Source: Holothuria scabra (lineage: Eukaryota; Echinodermata; Holothuroidea; Aspidochirotida; Holothuriidae). Taken from it: a stretch of DNA of 64,000 bases. The notes under the pieces are model-generated. The model was not told the origin of the DNA, ran no database searches, and was given only the letters and a program-made list of their open reading frames with translations. Below, one piece after another: positions 1 to 12,848 of the stretch (positions within the stretch are counted from its first letter, which is position 1; the number at the start of each line of letters is the position of its first letter). Where the stretch lies: NCBI GenBank assembly GCA_037179385.1, contig CM074179.1:71385683-71449682 (forward strand), in the 5' to 3' direction. The position numbers were made by a program, and so were the translations under genes.

Positions 1-2017
1 CATGGGACTATCTTTTGTAGTAACATTCTGCTATATATTCTTTTCGTGTGACTTAATTCACTCAAAAAATTAGCTGTTTGTGCAAATGGTGAAGCACCAA
101 AGTTTACCAATATAACTCACTGAGGGACACCAAAATTCTGCGAATTATGAATGATGCCTTGACAATGTTTATTTTGATTATTTTTTCCAGATGTGCTAAG
201 TACTGTACTGTCTAATAGAATTTGACCAGTAATTCTTACATAATTTTGAACTTTAGCCACCTGAGAGTGACCACATTTGTTAAAATGATGGAAAGCACAT
301 TAGGGGACACCAGAAGTTATGTTGATCACTTAAATTCCTGTAGTTTCCTATGTTCCCATTTGAAAAGATTGGTGAAATGTTAATGTTGATATTTTGGCAA
401 TGTTGGCTACTGGTACCCTTACCACCAGAAATGAACAAAAAAATTCAGTCTTTGATGATAATATTTTCCAGGTAAATCAAATTGCTATGATTGTATATCA
501 CAGTGGCTACCAAAAATTCATGGTGGGACACTGAAGCAAAATAATCAGTTTTCTAGAATATACTTGAATGTTGAAAGTTCAGTGTGTGTATCATAAGATA
601 GCCATGTACTGTACTGTAGGTACAGTAAGGTACTGTATAATACTTAAATACCTGGGTTTGTTGTACTGGGTGTCTTTGAAATTTGGAACAACATTGGCAA
701 AGTCACTACAAATCCCATTGAACCACTTATAAATAAATTGAGCCAAATACTGCAGGAAGCTCTCAACAACTTGTACAAATTCATGTAATTTGCATCATTC
801 CTCACAGTAAATAGCTTTAATATTACTACAGTATACAGTACCTGCGGTAAAATAATTTGCTACTTTTAAATTAATTTTAAAGGTGTAGGCCTAATCCATT
901 GGACTTGTTCAGTTACAGCTGTGTGCCAATGTCTGTGCTGCATGCAGTTTGGTATACAATTCAATTAAAGCAGCTTATGCTGTTATTTTTACATTTCCAG
1001 TGTTCATCAAATGTATGGGCTGTACTCCATACAAATGTAAAAAGCTATAAAAACTAACGTACTTTAGTCTTTTCTCCGAAAATGAGCCCAAATTCGAAAA
1101 AATTCGAAAAGATTTCAACGGTTTCCAAACGCTATTCTGCCTTATTATCTTGCTGTAGCTCCGCTCAATGAATTTGATGCATATTCAGAAGGTCATTTTG
1201 AGAAGGAGTCAAGCAAAACGTAAACAAAACAGACAGTGAAATTTCGTTCAATTGATACATACTTTATTTAAACGGCCTTTAGGTGTCCAATTTGCACATC
1301 GCATCAAACCGGCTGCGCAATTCGTTCGTTTCATTTGTGAACCCAGATTCAGTGACAAATTCGTACTCACTTGTTTCGGCTCCATCGTTCAGTTTTTAAT
1401 TTTGTCGCTGATTGTGCTATTTGAATCTGTCCCAAGTTTCAAGATAATGTTCATTTTCTCTTTGATTTGATGGTGTGGCTTGGCATTCAAAAACATAACA
1501 TGGGTTACATACGTGTGAAACTAACTGTCATTCTGTGTTGGGCCCGAACGGTTGTGAAAGGACTCCTGTAATGCATGTACACAACATGTGTGATATATTG
1601 GCAATACGTACATCGTTGTGTCAAAGGGTAGGCATAATTTTACGTCATTCATTTCTTGCATTGTGATTGGTCAAATTGAGATAAGAGCCTGTTGTCTTTG
1701 CATAAGAGTTTAGCCGAAAAAAGTAGATGAAGTTTTTTTCTATTGTAATTAGCGCTCTAATTAGTGAAATTTCACCGGAAAAAAACCTGGCGTGAAAGAT
1801 TTCTATCGGGTTGGTATCAAATGGAAGAGCAAGATTGAAGATTAACGATGAAGGTTATTTTTTTTCCATCAAACAGCATAAGCTGCTTTAAATCATTCAA
1901 TATCCTGTACACTACAGGTCTGTACCTCAGTACTTTACATGCAACTACAGCATAGTATGCTACTTAAGTTGTTGTATGCAGTAGTATTACTATTCACAGC
2001 CAATTTTGTTGTTCATG
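1..2017. other. Unassigned AT-rich sequence upstream of first Ig exon
   Basis: I see no convincing exon here. The open frames are short and lack splice context or any recognisable domain. The sequence is AT-rich with scattered short GTACTGTA-type motifs. It is probably intron or intergenic DNA upstream of E1. An upstream exon of the Ig gene would have to donate one codon base (phase 1) to E1, but I could not pick one with confidence. Confidence 0.4.
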
Positions 2018-2020
2018 TTG

Positions 2021-2100
2021 TTACTGTAACATTGATATTGCTACTGTAACATTGATATTGCTATTGTAACATTGATATTGCTACTGTAACATTGATATTG
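2021..2100. repeat. 20-bp minisatellite, about four copies
   Basis: Four consecutive units of 20 bp (unit CTACTGTAACATTGATATTG with single-base variants, for example CTATTG in one unit). It lies about 290 bp before the first Ig-like exon. No function is evident. Confidence 0.9.
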
Positions 2101-2387
2101 CATGAAGAAAACTTCTGCAAACAGCATTGTCACAAAATCCATGAACTGCCTGAAAAGACAAAGTTCAAACATGTATGTAGGTATTGCACAGAAGATATTA
2201 AGTTGAAAACATCTGATCATTGTAAACTTTTAAAGGTTTGTAAATTGAAGTCCCAAAAGTTGGAACTTCAAACTTTTCCCAGCAACAAAAAGTAGCTTGA
2301 GTGTGAATTTAAAAGCACAAGTGGGAGAAAAAGTCCTAAATTCTCATGTCTCTCTGATTTACCCCAATACATTTTTTTGTTTTACAG

Positions 2388-2732
2388 TCCCTGCTGTCCC
2401 AGCATACCCTGTGGTTGAGAACAAGGTCAATCAGCAGCATGTCTATATGGAAGTCAGTAGAAATGGAGCGCTCACATGTGCTATGTATGGTGTCTACCCA
2501 GCTGTCAATTTAACATTTACATCAAGCCAAAGAGACAAAATCATATTCCAGCATGACAGTAGGTCAAGAACATTACAGGAGAACAATTTGGCCTATGATG
2601 TCACTCTTAGAACAAGTTACACTGTGAAAGATCCAACTATCAAACGGTTGACCGTTTTTTGTGAGGTGGCAGGTGATGATGTTGCAAAACAATTTCCAGA
2701 CAAGACAACTGTTTCCCTTCTGTTAGAATCAG
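2388..2732 (+). CDS. E1: Ig-like domain exon (divergent), phase 1-1
   Basis: Internal exon of 345 bp. It is preceded by a pyrimidine-rich tract ending in TTTACAG and followed by the donor GTGAGT at 2733. One codon is split at each border (phase 1 both sides), so it adds 115 codons in frame. The peptide starts with a Tyr-Pro-Val-Val motif (residues 7-10), shared with the other exons, and has the paired-cysteine layout of an Ig fold: Cys31 in L-T-C and Cys92 in V-F-C, 61 residues apart. The usual core Trp, 13 residues after the first Cys, is Phe44 here, so this is the most divergent copy. There is a possible N-glycosylation site at N41-L-T. The open frame runs upstream to a Met at about 2297, but the acceptor and the paralogues argue that coding starts at 2388. 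The Ig assignment rests on spacing and on alignment with the sister exons. Ligand and function are unknown. Confidence 0.7.
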
Positions 2733-4293
2733 GTGAGTTGGTTGGTTGGCCCATCTCATCCAAAATGGTGTGATCTGTTGTGATTGTATCAGTGCCATTG
2801 TCTATGGTTTACATTCTCACTTGAACAAGCAGTGCTGCTTCTAGTAAATGGCATATGATATGTATAGTATATCTGGATGAAACTTCTTTCTACTCTGTTG
2901 ATTTGGGGCTTTAAATGAGAACTTCACAGTATGGTCAGGATATAGTTACCTACATGCTCAGAAGGTATTTGAAAGTCATAGTTTTAAATGCACCTGCCAG
3001 AGCTCAATTTTTGCTGTTGTCCAACTGTTCTGGATAACCAAAATTCTGTACAGACAACCAAAAGTTAAAAGTTGGTTGTCTGAAGGACAGCATGTTTTTT
3101 CTGGGTAAGAATGAAAGAGTTTTATCTGATTCAAGACATACAGCTTCCTATTACTGTAGACTCTTTCACCCTTTTTTCATTATCATATTTCAGTATTGAG
3201 TCTTTTGTCTCACAAGCATTGCACACGTTTAATTTTGCAAGATGTATAATACATGAACACTCACTATCTTCTGAATTTCAACAACAAAACAGCAGGAAAA
3301 CTACAGTGCAAAAATGTTTGGACAACCAATTTTCCTCGTGTACAACTCAGTAAAAATAGTGAAATGGTTTCCCGAAGGACAACCGTAAAATTTTTTGAAA
3401 ATTAAGGCCTGCTTGCTGTGATACCCTTCTCACTAACAGCAGTATGATCCTAATAGTTTGCTCTTTAGAACACAGTACTCCTCCACTGCTTTCAACACCA
3501 ACAGTCTTTTTAGGGGGGGAAATAATCTTTTTAACTCAAGGGTGCTAAATTATCCCAAAGTCTTCAAGCAAAAGAAAGAATACAGTAAGATATGTGTGGG
3601 AACTTAGGTGTGCAAGGATACTTGTAGCAGCTTAGAGAAACAAAATAAGAAAATTAAAAATGCAAACAAAATAGAAATAGAAGAGTGAAGATGTACTTTG
3701 CAGGGAATCAAAAATGTTCATCACAGAGAAATTTAAAAATGTTGTTAAGTTAGGGTTTTTACAGCTAAAGCTTCTGATTAAGTTTTGGCTCAAACAGCCT
3801 TTGTAAACAGTACTTATTGTTGGGAACTTGGATTGATAGGAAATACGAATTACATGAAAGATAGACATGCTCCTCAATCCTAAGTAAAGAATCTTATTTT
3901 GTGTAGTACAATTACTAGCCTTTAAAAAACAAAAAGTGATTAGGAGCATATTTCAGTCATTCATCTTTTGAAATAAGAAAGCATCCAGGACAAATATTAT
4001 ATACATGGTAAATTTAACACTTCTGAACCTTTGAATAAATTCTACATCTGTTACATACCCCTCTCTACCAAAAGTCAACTTTTGTAAATCAGGGTATATT
4101 TGTCTTAACACATTTAGGTTGCAATTCTTGTCAATCATATACCAAAAACGGAAGTACTTCAGCAAGTATAGTCATCCTACAAATTCACTTTGTCATCAAT
4201 CAAAAGTGCAGTTCGTTGTGATTTTGTCTTACATTCTGAAGTTCTGATCTGCACTCTGATTTACAGTACAGTGTACTGTCCGCCTATTAATTC
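2733..4293. other. Intronic sequence after E1, no feature recognised
   Basis: This is the start of a 15.1-kb intron if E1 and E2 belong to one transcript. There are small open frames on both strands (for example 3632-3949 minus), but they lack domain similarity, splice context or coding-like composition. Confidence 0.4.
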
Positions 4294-4456
4294 GGGGATA
4301 AATGTGAGGGTGCCCTGGTCTCAGATGTAATTTAAGAATGACATCACCACAGAGGCTGAGTGGACCGAGGCGATAGGCGAGGTCCACTGCCTCTGTGATG
4401 TCACAATCAGAGGTCTTTTATTACATTTGAGACAAGGACACCCTGCTTCTATCCCT
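4294..4456. mobile_element. Palindromic MITE-like element
   Basis: The left arm (from GGGGATAAATGTGAGGGTGC) and the right arm ending near 4456 are imperfect reverse complements over roughly 75 bp each. The arms share matching blocks such as GTCTCAGATGTAAT against ATTACATTTGAGAC and ACATCACCACAGAGGC against GCCTCTGTGATGT. They meet at a short central hairpin around GTGGACC/GGTCCAC. There is no coding capacity. The length and full-length hairpin structure fit a non-autonomous DNA element. I could not identify a clean target duplication. Confidence 0.65.
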
Positions 4457-6218
4457 ATTTATAAACACTCAAATTTATAGGATTAAAATCAACAAAAACA
4501 TTCAATTTTGGGCAATATTTCACAGATCCTATTGTGAATCTCCCGACTTAGTGGGGTTCTATTATGACGTCATGTTTAGTTTCTTCAGATGGAGGGGAAC
4601 AACTCAAGCCAAAGGAAAGGGGCGACACCTTGGAAATATTTTCATTTCTTTTAAACAAATTCATTTTAAACTCAATTTTTAGCTCACACAATGGGCCAGA
4701 TGGCGTCAACTTTTAAACAAAAGCCTACTTCCTTTCCATTTGTGGAGATTTGGTTCTGAAATTTTGGTATATGATTGTTTGTCAGTACAGCATTAAAACC
4801 TACCTACTTTCATTTCAATGTAGGAGTGTTAAGCATAATTTTTTAGCAATTTGTGCAGAGCAGAGTTCATTGTGCCTGCTTAACAGTTAGCTGTTTATTC
4901 ATTGTGCTGACTGCAGCGTACTTGGTTGTGTGTTGAATTGCTGTCTTGCAAATGCCTTGCAAGCAGACTGTTGTTTGATGTCTGACTCACCTGTGGACAC
5001 GTATCACAGGGTTCTGCTCAGGACAGTTTGAGTGCCGGCAGGAGACCATCTTAGCAGAGCGCCACCATCAGTTGGCGCCAAGCGTACAGAAAAAAATTTG
5101 GGATTTAAAAGCCCTCAGATGGCTGGAGACAGCACTTTTTGAGTGTTTAAGCTGTTTATAAAAAGCCTAGAATTTAGGGATCCCATGTCTGAAATTTTAC
5201 AATTGACTGCAAAATATCTTTGAAAATTTTCAATTTATGTCAGATAGGATAAGTTGAAAATTTTAAGATGGATAGTTGAACTTAGGGAAAATTTTTGCTC
5301 ACTTAAGTGGGGCTAGGTGCAAAATGTATGTGCCATATTTGGTGCCAAATCTATACTGAATATATGTTTAATGGTTCCTACTTTTTAGGGATGATAATTC
5401 TTATTATTTGCTTTGCAATTTATTTTGAGTTCACAACACTGTAAATTAAGCCCTTCCCACTGCCCGCCATCCTCCCACCCCAAAATATTAAGGCCTCTTC
5501 TACCCACCCCACCCTCCAAACATTCTTTCTAGCTGGAAGGTTTAATTTACCTTGTTTGAGAGTTTGATTTTATAGTGCAAACGGTTTGAATAAACCCCAT
5601 AACAACTGCAGAGTCGTGGTAATATTTTAATTCTCACCATGTAACACTAACATATATGGGAGAATTTTGGACAGCTTCTCGTAACACTAATATATATGGG
5701 AGAGATTTCACCTAAGCAGATACCACCCAGCCAGTAAAATATGCTACTGCATGCTTTAAACCATGTTCTAGAACAAATAAAATATTGGTAGAAACTTAAG
5801 AATAAAAATAAGAAAGAAAGCATTCACCACTGCACAGATTTCTTAGTAAGGATCGAGATAGCAGTCTGCAGGTAACCATATGTGTAGGATAGGTTCACAG
5901 TGTACGTATGTGCTATACGTTAGGCAATGGCCAAGTACTGTTGCCAAGACATGCTGAGGAAAATTACATCGTAGAGAAAAACTTTACACCTAAAACTCAC
6001 AAATGTATTGCAGATTATTGTATGAAGGTCTTTTGCACATGCCTCTTAAATATTTTTGGTGTTCTTGACCACATGGATTTTTGTCAATCCTTATCAGTGC
6101 TCGGTCCCGCCTGCTTTATGTAGAGAATGTTCTGCTGACTAGCACAAACGTATGCAGAAAGTAATAGCTCTCATGGTCAATCAAAGCATACATTTTCGGC
6201 TTACATTTCTTTGTTTAG
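4457..6218. other. Intronic AT-rich sequence with a small direct repeat
   Basis: No gene is supported. At about 5640-5705 a segment containing CGTAACACTAATATATATGG is a near-copy of the segment about 45 bp before it. The rest holds no structure that I could recognise. Confidence 0.4.
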
Positions 6219-6625
6219 GAAGCTAGACACTTTGTGTTTTCAACTGTTCCTAATGTCAAGAATTGTCCTTGTACAATTTATCGTCAATTTATTTATTTTT
6301 TCCAACCATTTTTCCAACCATTTCAATTTATACAGTGAACGTTTTTACGAAGCCCTTTTGCTGTTCACACAGAAATTGTGATGAATGTGTCGTGAGTTGT
6401 GATTGGCTGAACGTAGTGGCCATTGGTGTATGGAACCAATCACAATGTCTTCAACAGAAATATTCTGTTGTAGTTCACCTTGTCTTCTTGGCAGGCATAT
6501 AATGTGTGCTTCTCCTTTGTTATTACGTTGTGCAAAATATAGGTGCAGTTGCAGTACCAGCGAAAAAATACGTCTGCCAAGCGGGCTATTTTATTACAGC
6601 ATGCATCTGCTCAAATCAAGTCTGT
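6219..6625 (+). repeat. Diverged interspersed repeat, copy 1
   Basis: This segment aligns in blocks with 10196-10600. Shared parts include GCTAGACACTTTG near the start, the phrase GAACCAATCACAA in the middle, GTTCACCT-GTCTTCTT-GCAGG further on, and CAGCATGCATCTG near the end. The copies carry many substitutions and small gaps. Termini and class are not clear, so it is an old repeat or segmental duplicate. Open frames inside it are not conserved between the copies. Confidence 0.6.
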
Positions 6626-9600
6626 GCACGCGCTGCTTTATAATAGTTGGAACTGAAGTGCGACGATCGGAATTTGTAAACAGAAAACAGTTATTGCCAT
6701 AGAATACAAGATGATTGTATTTTTCACGAATTGCGTTGGATATTGTGAACAGTTATGAACTGAATTCCCCCATGTCTTCTATAAAGACTGAGAAATAATT
6801 TCCTTAGGGCCAATCCCGCGACCAAGGGTCAATTTTATATGGGCTCTTTACGGGAATGCGTACCGGTCGGAAAACTCATTTTGGCAGATTGTGCCGGTCG
6901 GCAATTCTGCATGCCGGCGGGCCCGACCAGTGCCGACCGGCAGCGGCAGATCACTGGTATCAGTGGTTTCTGCAATCACAGTGTCTTGGGATAATAGCAC
7001 TGTATTGTGAAGAGAGCTTCATGTTGGACTGAGCAGCTAGGGATACTTGACACACAAAATTCGGAGCAATTCTTTGGTCAAATGTAGTCTACAAGAAAGG
7101 AAATAGGCTTAATGTGGTGGGGACATCTGTTCTGTTTCTAGATCAATTAAGTTGGTCAAGGCAAGTAATTGTGATAACTCTTTGAGTTCAAGTGCAGTAG
7201 GAGAGCCATTTGAGGATGCATGTTTTTATTTTGCCAGTGCAAATTCACACAGTGTTTCTTATGGAGTTATAGGAGAAACTAAATGTACTTTGCACTACCT
7301 TAAAATATGCTTGATACATTCTACATATTTAGAATTTTTTCCAAAATGCTCCTAATTAAGTTTGTATAGCCCAACAGGTATTCTTAATTTTACAAACTTT
7401 CGCAGTAGTATTTGTAGATCTGTCAATTAGGTTGTTTTCTTTCTGATGTAAAAGTTTGCACTTTTTGAAAGAGGGAGGGGGACTTTTTAGCATACCTTGT
7501 GATTTTGCAGTTGGGTTTTGAGTTCTTTGGTCTTTTTGTACCTGTTATTTACCATTGTTAAGGTAAGGAGGTTTTGTGGAAACGGATGAAGAAGTATTAA
7601 AAGTTGGTTCTTTGAGTTGCTATTTTTTACAGACAAGAGACAATATGTGAGCTACAACAGCATTGCTGTTCTAGTTAGTTAGATGGGATTTAACCACACC
7701 CCAACATGAATGTGTTTAATAGTGTCAACTATAAGAAAGGCTTAAAAATGGTCTTAGATGTACAGTTCAAGGTTGGTTTCAAATATGGTGTAAGTCCTTC
7801 CCTTCAATCACCAAATTGCTTTAGGTGGAAAATACAGTGGGCATATCTACAACCCCCAGTCCACAGGGGGCAATTGATAAAACAAATACAATGTCTTTGC
7901 TGATTGAATCACTTACCTTGAAGGCCACACTGATGCAGGTCAGTGCAAGCAAGCGACGTAAACACACACAGGACACAACTGCACATTATGCACAGTACCC
8001 AGCATACACAGTTGTTAGTTTCACAGGCAGATACACACAGAATAGTACCAGAGAATTACTTTCAAATCAGGAGGTGTGACAGACGCGTTTACTTTCACCA
8101 CGTGGTTCGTTTTTTTTCATTAGTATAAAGAACCGGCTGATAAACACAAAGGAAGTGTAGTTGCGTTCACACCATGCGCGTGTAAAGCATGGTATTCTTA
8201 TTATCCTTACTGTCAAGAAACCGGTCTTAAATGCAATTTGAGAAACCATTTGGTCTCAAATGGTTTTAGCCAATCAGAATGCAGGAAATCAAAAGAGGTG
8301 TTTATGACTTGCTAATATAAGTGGCAGGAACTGTGGGACCTCTCCGGTGAGAACAAATTTTAGCGAGTGAGACCAATGGTTGGCCACCACCAGGTAGTGT
8401 AACCCCCAGAAAGGGGAGAGATGATCTAGTTACGATGGACATAGTTTGCATTGGTTACACTTACCTCACCCAGTAATTATTTGTCCACAGAGATGAGAGG
8501 CCAATTTGTATTCCCAGTGAATTTGTTGCACCATCAATCACACCCTTGTAGACTAGTTGCTGTGAATACTCCACTCTTTTCCAGAAGTACCAATGTTCCA
8601 AACTTTATCATTTGTTTGAGCACATAGACCTTTATTTCATTCTGGACCATCTGCCTTAAAGTATCCATCATAGGGAAATCACTTTAGTATAGTGCTAGTC
8701 CTATAGGCAATTTTGCTTTTTTGCCCAACCTTTGATTTCTTCAGTTGATTTGAACCCCACTATTATATTGCTCTGTTTTCTAGCTGTCACCAGTTAACAC
8801 TTTCATTTGTTGTAAAAGGCTGACTTATTATGTGGCTAGGTCATTATTATAGTGTGAACAAAGAAGAAAGTATGAATTTGAAGTAGTTTAAAACAACTTG
8901 AAGTACTGCCATCTGATGATACCGCACTTCTCAAAAATAATGGTTACTGCACAGTCAGTGTTCTCCACCAGAGGTTTTGTCCGGGCGCCGGGCCCGTACA
9001 AAAAGTTACCGCCCGCACAAAAAACGCTGCCGCCAGAACAAAAAAATGGATGTGGATATTTTGGGTACGCATTGATATTTGATAGTGTGTTTCACCACAA
9101 GTTTTACGTGAATGTGAAATGTGTTCGCCAGTTCTTTGCAAACCAAATTGAGCTGGCAAGACTTCTGCGTAAGGCACCTACAAAGCGTCTCTGTTGCTGA
9201 GACCTCCTCTTTTGCGTTCATCAGATTTGTAGTAGCAATTAAGAGGACGAAAAAAGTTTGTCCACTACGCCGGTTAATCCGTAAGAACACACTACACAAA
9301 CGCAAGAGGCTAGGCTCGATTATTGTCATATGGTCACTTGTTAGGATAGCGTACAAGAGAAAAGCAAGGGACTGAAGAAAAAAATACCACATCGTAAATT
9401 TACTCAAGCATAATGTACGAAAATGTTACAGAGGTCTTAGTTTACTTGTTTTACACATTCATCGTTGTTATTTCAATGAAATGAGTGTAAAGTTGACAAG
9501 TTTTGATACCCCTAAATTTATGAACGATGTCAGAAAGTGTAGCCAACACATTTGACACTACAGTTAGTGTACATAACATAACGTCATTACTATAAGTTAC

Positions 9601-10036
9601 AGTAGAGACAATTCTGAAAGTTTTTGAGCTCTACTTCGTTAGAATTTTGAAAATGCAGTTTAGCAATTTTGAGGCCTTTGATGGGCGTACAAATTAAAAA
9701 ATTACTCACTTAGAGTTGTATAATTAGTTTGATCCTGCACAATGAATCAGTTTATGATTGAGTGGTAATAGTGGCTACACTGGCCAACTTGGACTGGCCT
9801 GAAGGTGAGTTCTCACCCATGTGACTTTTATAGACATGGCAAAAAAAATTCGTTAATACCAGAGATTTGACAAGGGAAACTAAATACCCCCCAACCCCTA
9901 TCATGATTACGGATAGTGTCAGTCTGGCTCCTGCAGCAGTTTAATAACCTACTTGGACTGATTTGAAGATGTGGTTGCATCATGTAACACTAATGACTCT
10001 TTTTCATTAATCCAAGAGTTTTAATAAGGAAAAAAA
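6626..10036. other. Intronic sequence with GC-rich islets, no gene recognised
   Basis: Mostly AT-rich sequence without supported coding regions. Two short GC-rich patches stand out: 6850-6950, rich in CCGGTCGG/CCGACCGG motifs, and 8970-9040, with GGGCGCCGGGCCCG. Both look like parts of transposable elements. At 8956 the string CAGTGTTCTCC resembles a hAT terminus, but no partner could be fixed. Confidence 0.35.
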
Positions 10037-10195
10037 CCAGAATGCAAAACTGCATTGACGTTTCGATGATACACAAATGTTCCATTTCAAATAATCCCAT
10101 CATGTACCATTATCTTCCCATTCAAATGTTTTTCTAACATGATCAAGAAATAATTAAGATGTGTTAACACAACACAGCACAAACTTCTCAGTTCA

Positions 10196-10600
10196 GGGAG
10201 CTAGACACTTTGAGTTTTCAATTCTTCCCAAAGTCAAGAATTGTCACTGTAGAATACCATCAATTTATTTACTTTTCCACCCATATACAAATCATATGGT
10301 GAACTTTTTTACGATGTTCCATTGTGGAAATTTGGGGGATCCTCTAGCAAGCAATACACACAAAATGAATGTGTCCCAAGGTTTGATTGGCTGAAATTAT
10401 GTAATCATTGGTGCATGGAACCAATCACAAGGTTTTAAAAGAGATTTTCTGTTGAAGTTCACCTAGTCTTCTTAGCAGGTATCAAGTGTGTACTATCCTT
10501 TGTTATTAGGTAATGTGAAATATACGAGCACAGTGCAAGTACTTGCACAAAATACTTCCCCCAAGCAGGCTACAGTATGTTTCAGCATGCATCTGTTAAA
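10196..10600 (+). repeat. Diverged interspersed repeat, copy 2
   Basis: Paralogue of 6219-6625, now inside the type C element. Shared landmarks are GAGCTAGACACTTTG, GATTGGCTGAA, GGAACCAATCACAA and CAGCATGCATCTG. It shows either insertion into the element or capture by it. Confidence 0.6.
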
Positions 10601-10799
10601 ATCTTTTTAACTTTTCACAATGTTGAGTGTTTGACAAAGGTCCTTAACATGTGAAGAGGGGAATTTTTGGAGGATTTTTGTAATTGCGGACTAGAGGGTG
10701 GAATGGTAATTTACCTAAATCTGGATACTTGGCATCTTTGTAGGGACCATCTCCAGATTTTAACCCAACCACGTACTAAATATGACATCTATTTGAGTT

Positions 10800-12265
10800 C
10801 CCTACCTTGAGATATTGTGTTAACCTGATTTTCAGACTTTGAACCCCTGTGACCCCAGATGACCTTTGACCTCTGCCAAAAACAATAGGGACCATGTCCT
10901 GACTATAACACATACACATACCAAATATGAAATCTATCCAAGTTTCCTATCTTGAGATATCATGCTAACAAGATTTTCAGACTTTGACCCCTGGTGACTC
11001 CAGATGACCTTTGAGCTCTTCCAAAAACAAAAGGGACCATCTTCTGACCATAACGGGTCCACATACCAAATATGAAATCTATCCAAGTTTCCTATCTTGG
11101 TATATCATACTAACAAGATTTTCAGACTTTGACCCCTGGTGACTCCAGATGACCTTTGACCTCCACCAAAAACAATAGGGACCATCTTCTGACCATAACG
11201 CATTCACATACCAAATATGAAATCTATCCAAGTTTCCTATCTTGAGATATCGTGCTAACAAGATTTTCAGCCTCTGACCCCAGATGACCTTTGACCTCCA
11301 CTAAAAACAATAGGGACCATTTTCTGACCATAAGGCATCCACTTACCAAATATGAAGCTACCCAAGTTTCCTATCTTGAGATATCCCTTTAACAAGATTT
11401 TCAGTCTTTGACCCCTGGTGACCCCAAATGACCTTTGACCTCTGCCAAAAACAATAGGGACCATCTTCTGACAGTAACACATCCACATACCAAATATGAA
11501 ATCTATCTAAGTTTCATACCTTGAGATATCGTGCTAACAAGATTTTCAGTCTTTGACCCCTGGTGACCCCAAATGACCTTTGACCTCCTTCAAAAACAAT
11601 AGGGACCATCTTCTGACCATAAGGCATCCACATACCAAATATGAAATCCATCCAAGTTTCCTATCTTGAGATATGGTGCTAACAAGATTTTCAGCCTTTG
11701 ACCCCCAGTGACCCCAGATGACCTTTGACCTCCGTAAAAAACAATAGGGACCATCTTCTGACCATAACACATCCACATACCACATATGAAATCTATCCAA
11801 GTTTCCTATCTCGAGATATCGTGCTAACAAGATTTTCAGACTTTGGCCCCCGGTGACCCCCGATGACCTTTGACCTCTGTCAAAAACAATAGGGACCCAT
11901 CTTCTGACCATAACGCATTCACATACCAAATGTGAAATCTATCCAAGATTCCTATCTTGAGATATGGTGCTAACAAGATTTTCAGCCTTTGACCCACGGT
12001 GACCCTAGATGACCTTTGACCTCCATCAAAAACAATAGGGACCATCTTCTAACCATAAGGCATCCACATAGCAAATATGAAATCTACCCAAGTTTCCTAA
12101 CTTGAGATATTGTGCTACCAAAGTTTTCAGAAATTGATCCCCGGTGACCCCAGATGACCTTTGACCTCCGCCAAAAACAATAGGGTTCTTCCTCTCGATA
12201 TGGCGTATCCATGTACCAAGTTTGAAAACTGTCAGACATTCCTATGTTGAGATATTGTGCTAACA
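10800..12265 (-). repeat. Tandem array of ~145-bp monomers with AGGTCA half-sites
   Basis: About ten monomers. On the minus strand each reads approximately: a GAGGTCAAAGGTCA core, GGGGTCACC, GGGGTCAAAG, CTGAAAATCTTGTTAGCAC, GATATCTCAAGATAGGAAAC, a TTTCATATTTGGTATGTG stretch, then a link back to the next CAATAGG-type motif. Open frames running through the array arise from the repeat itself, shift frame between monomers and are not counted as genes. Confidence 0.85.
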
Positions 12266-12560
12266 AGCAAAGTGTCACAAACACACACACAGGGCATACC
12301 CGTATTCAATGCCTTACGGGGTACACGGAACTGTTCCCCGTAAGGAAATGGTCGGAATTCCCCTTTAGCCGTTTATGTCACTCGGCATGTGAATGCGGCG
12401 AGCGAGGGCTGGCTCTTGAATATCATGTGACAGAGCTCATTGCAGTGTCAGAATTTTCGGGTAGCTACGCCAGTTCCGAGCTCCGCGTGAGCGAGGAAAG
12501 ACGTGTGAGGCTTCAGCTCTCGTGAGCGGCCTGTACCCGGCAAGGTATCGTTTACAAGCT
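12266..12560 (-). repeat. GC-rich cargo block X, copy 1
   Basis: This block of about 270-295 bp occurs three times in the window (also 19171-19436 and 62040-62300). It always lies between the 5' microsatellite and the monomer array. Landmarks on its own + strand are CGATACCTTGCCGGGTA, GAGCTGAAGCCTCGCACG, CACGTGATATGCAAGAGCC and CCTTACGGGGAACAGTTC. It is more GC- and CpG-rich than its surroundings. No reading frame is kept across the three copies, so I do not call it coding. Confidence 0.75.
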
Positions 12561-12848
12561 CACACACACACACACACATAGGTTTTTTTTTCACACAACC
12601 TGAGGACCCCATTGTGTTTTCCTTTGTTCCTGCTTCCTTAACCCTAACCTTAACAATAGACTGTCTATTGTTCACACAGGAGAGGACCCCAGAAATCTAT
12701 TCAATTTCCACCAGAGGACCTAAAATCCATTGTTCAGGTCCTCTGTTTGAATACAAAACAAGTACACGCACCCACACACATACACACACATACACACACA
12801 CATACACACGCCATCATGGTTGCATAGGTTTCTCTTATCATCGAAACC

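Larger units (their letters stand above)
10037..12848 (-). mobile_element. Helentron-like element, terminal type C, minus orientation
   Basis: Read on the minus strand, the element starts at 12848 with GGTTTCGATGATAAGAGAAACC, whose ends form a hairpin. TATGC and a GT-rich microsatellite (12750-12812) follow. Next come an extra segment (12561-12750), a GC-rich cargo block (12266-12560) and tandem monomers of about 145 bp (about 10800-12265). It ends at 10037 with a subterminal CATCGAAACG, a hairpin (AATGCAGTTTTGCATT) and CTGG. The termini and tail match the copy at 16311-17769. Between the tail and the array lies extra sequence that includes the diverged repeat at 10196-10600. It encodes no protein that I can recognise. 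Confidence 0.7.

Noticed and set aside
11079..12045. Overlapping open frames on the minus strand with recurring peptides (I-G-N-L-D-R-F-H-I-W-Y-V type)
   Set aside because: They follow the DNA monomer period, change frame from monomer to monomer and recur wherever the array occurs (for example 16479-17004). They are by-products of the tandem repeat.
10800..12265. CRISPR-like direct repeat array
   Set aside because: The repeats are about 145 bp with no unique spacers, and the genome is plainly eukaryotic with spliced exons.
12640..12665. Telomere-like CCCTAACC string at about 12640
   Set aside because: Only a single imperfect pair of units. It is not a telomeric repeat tract.
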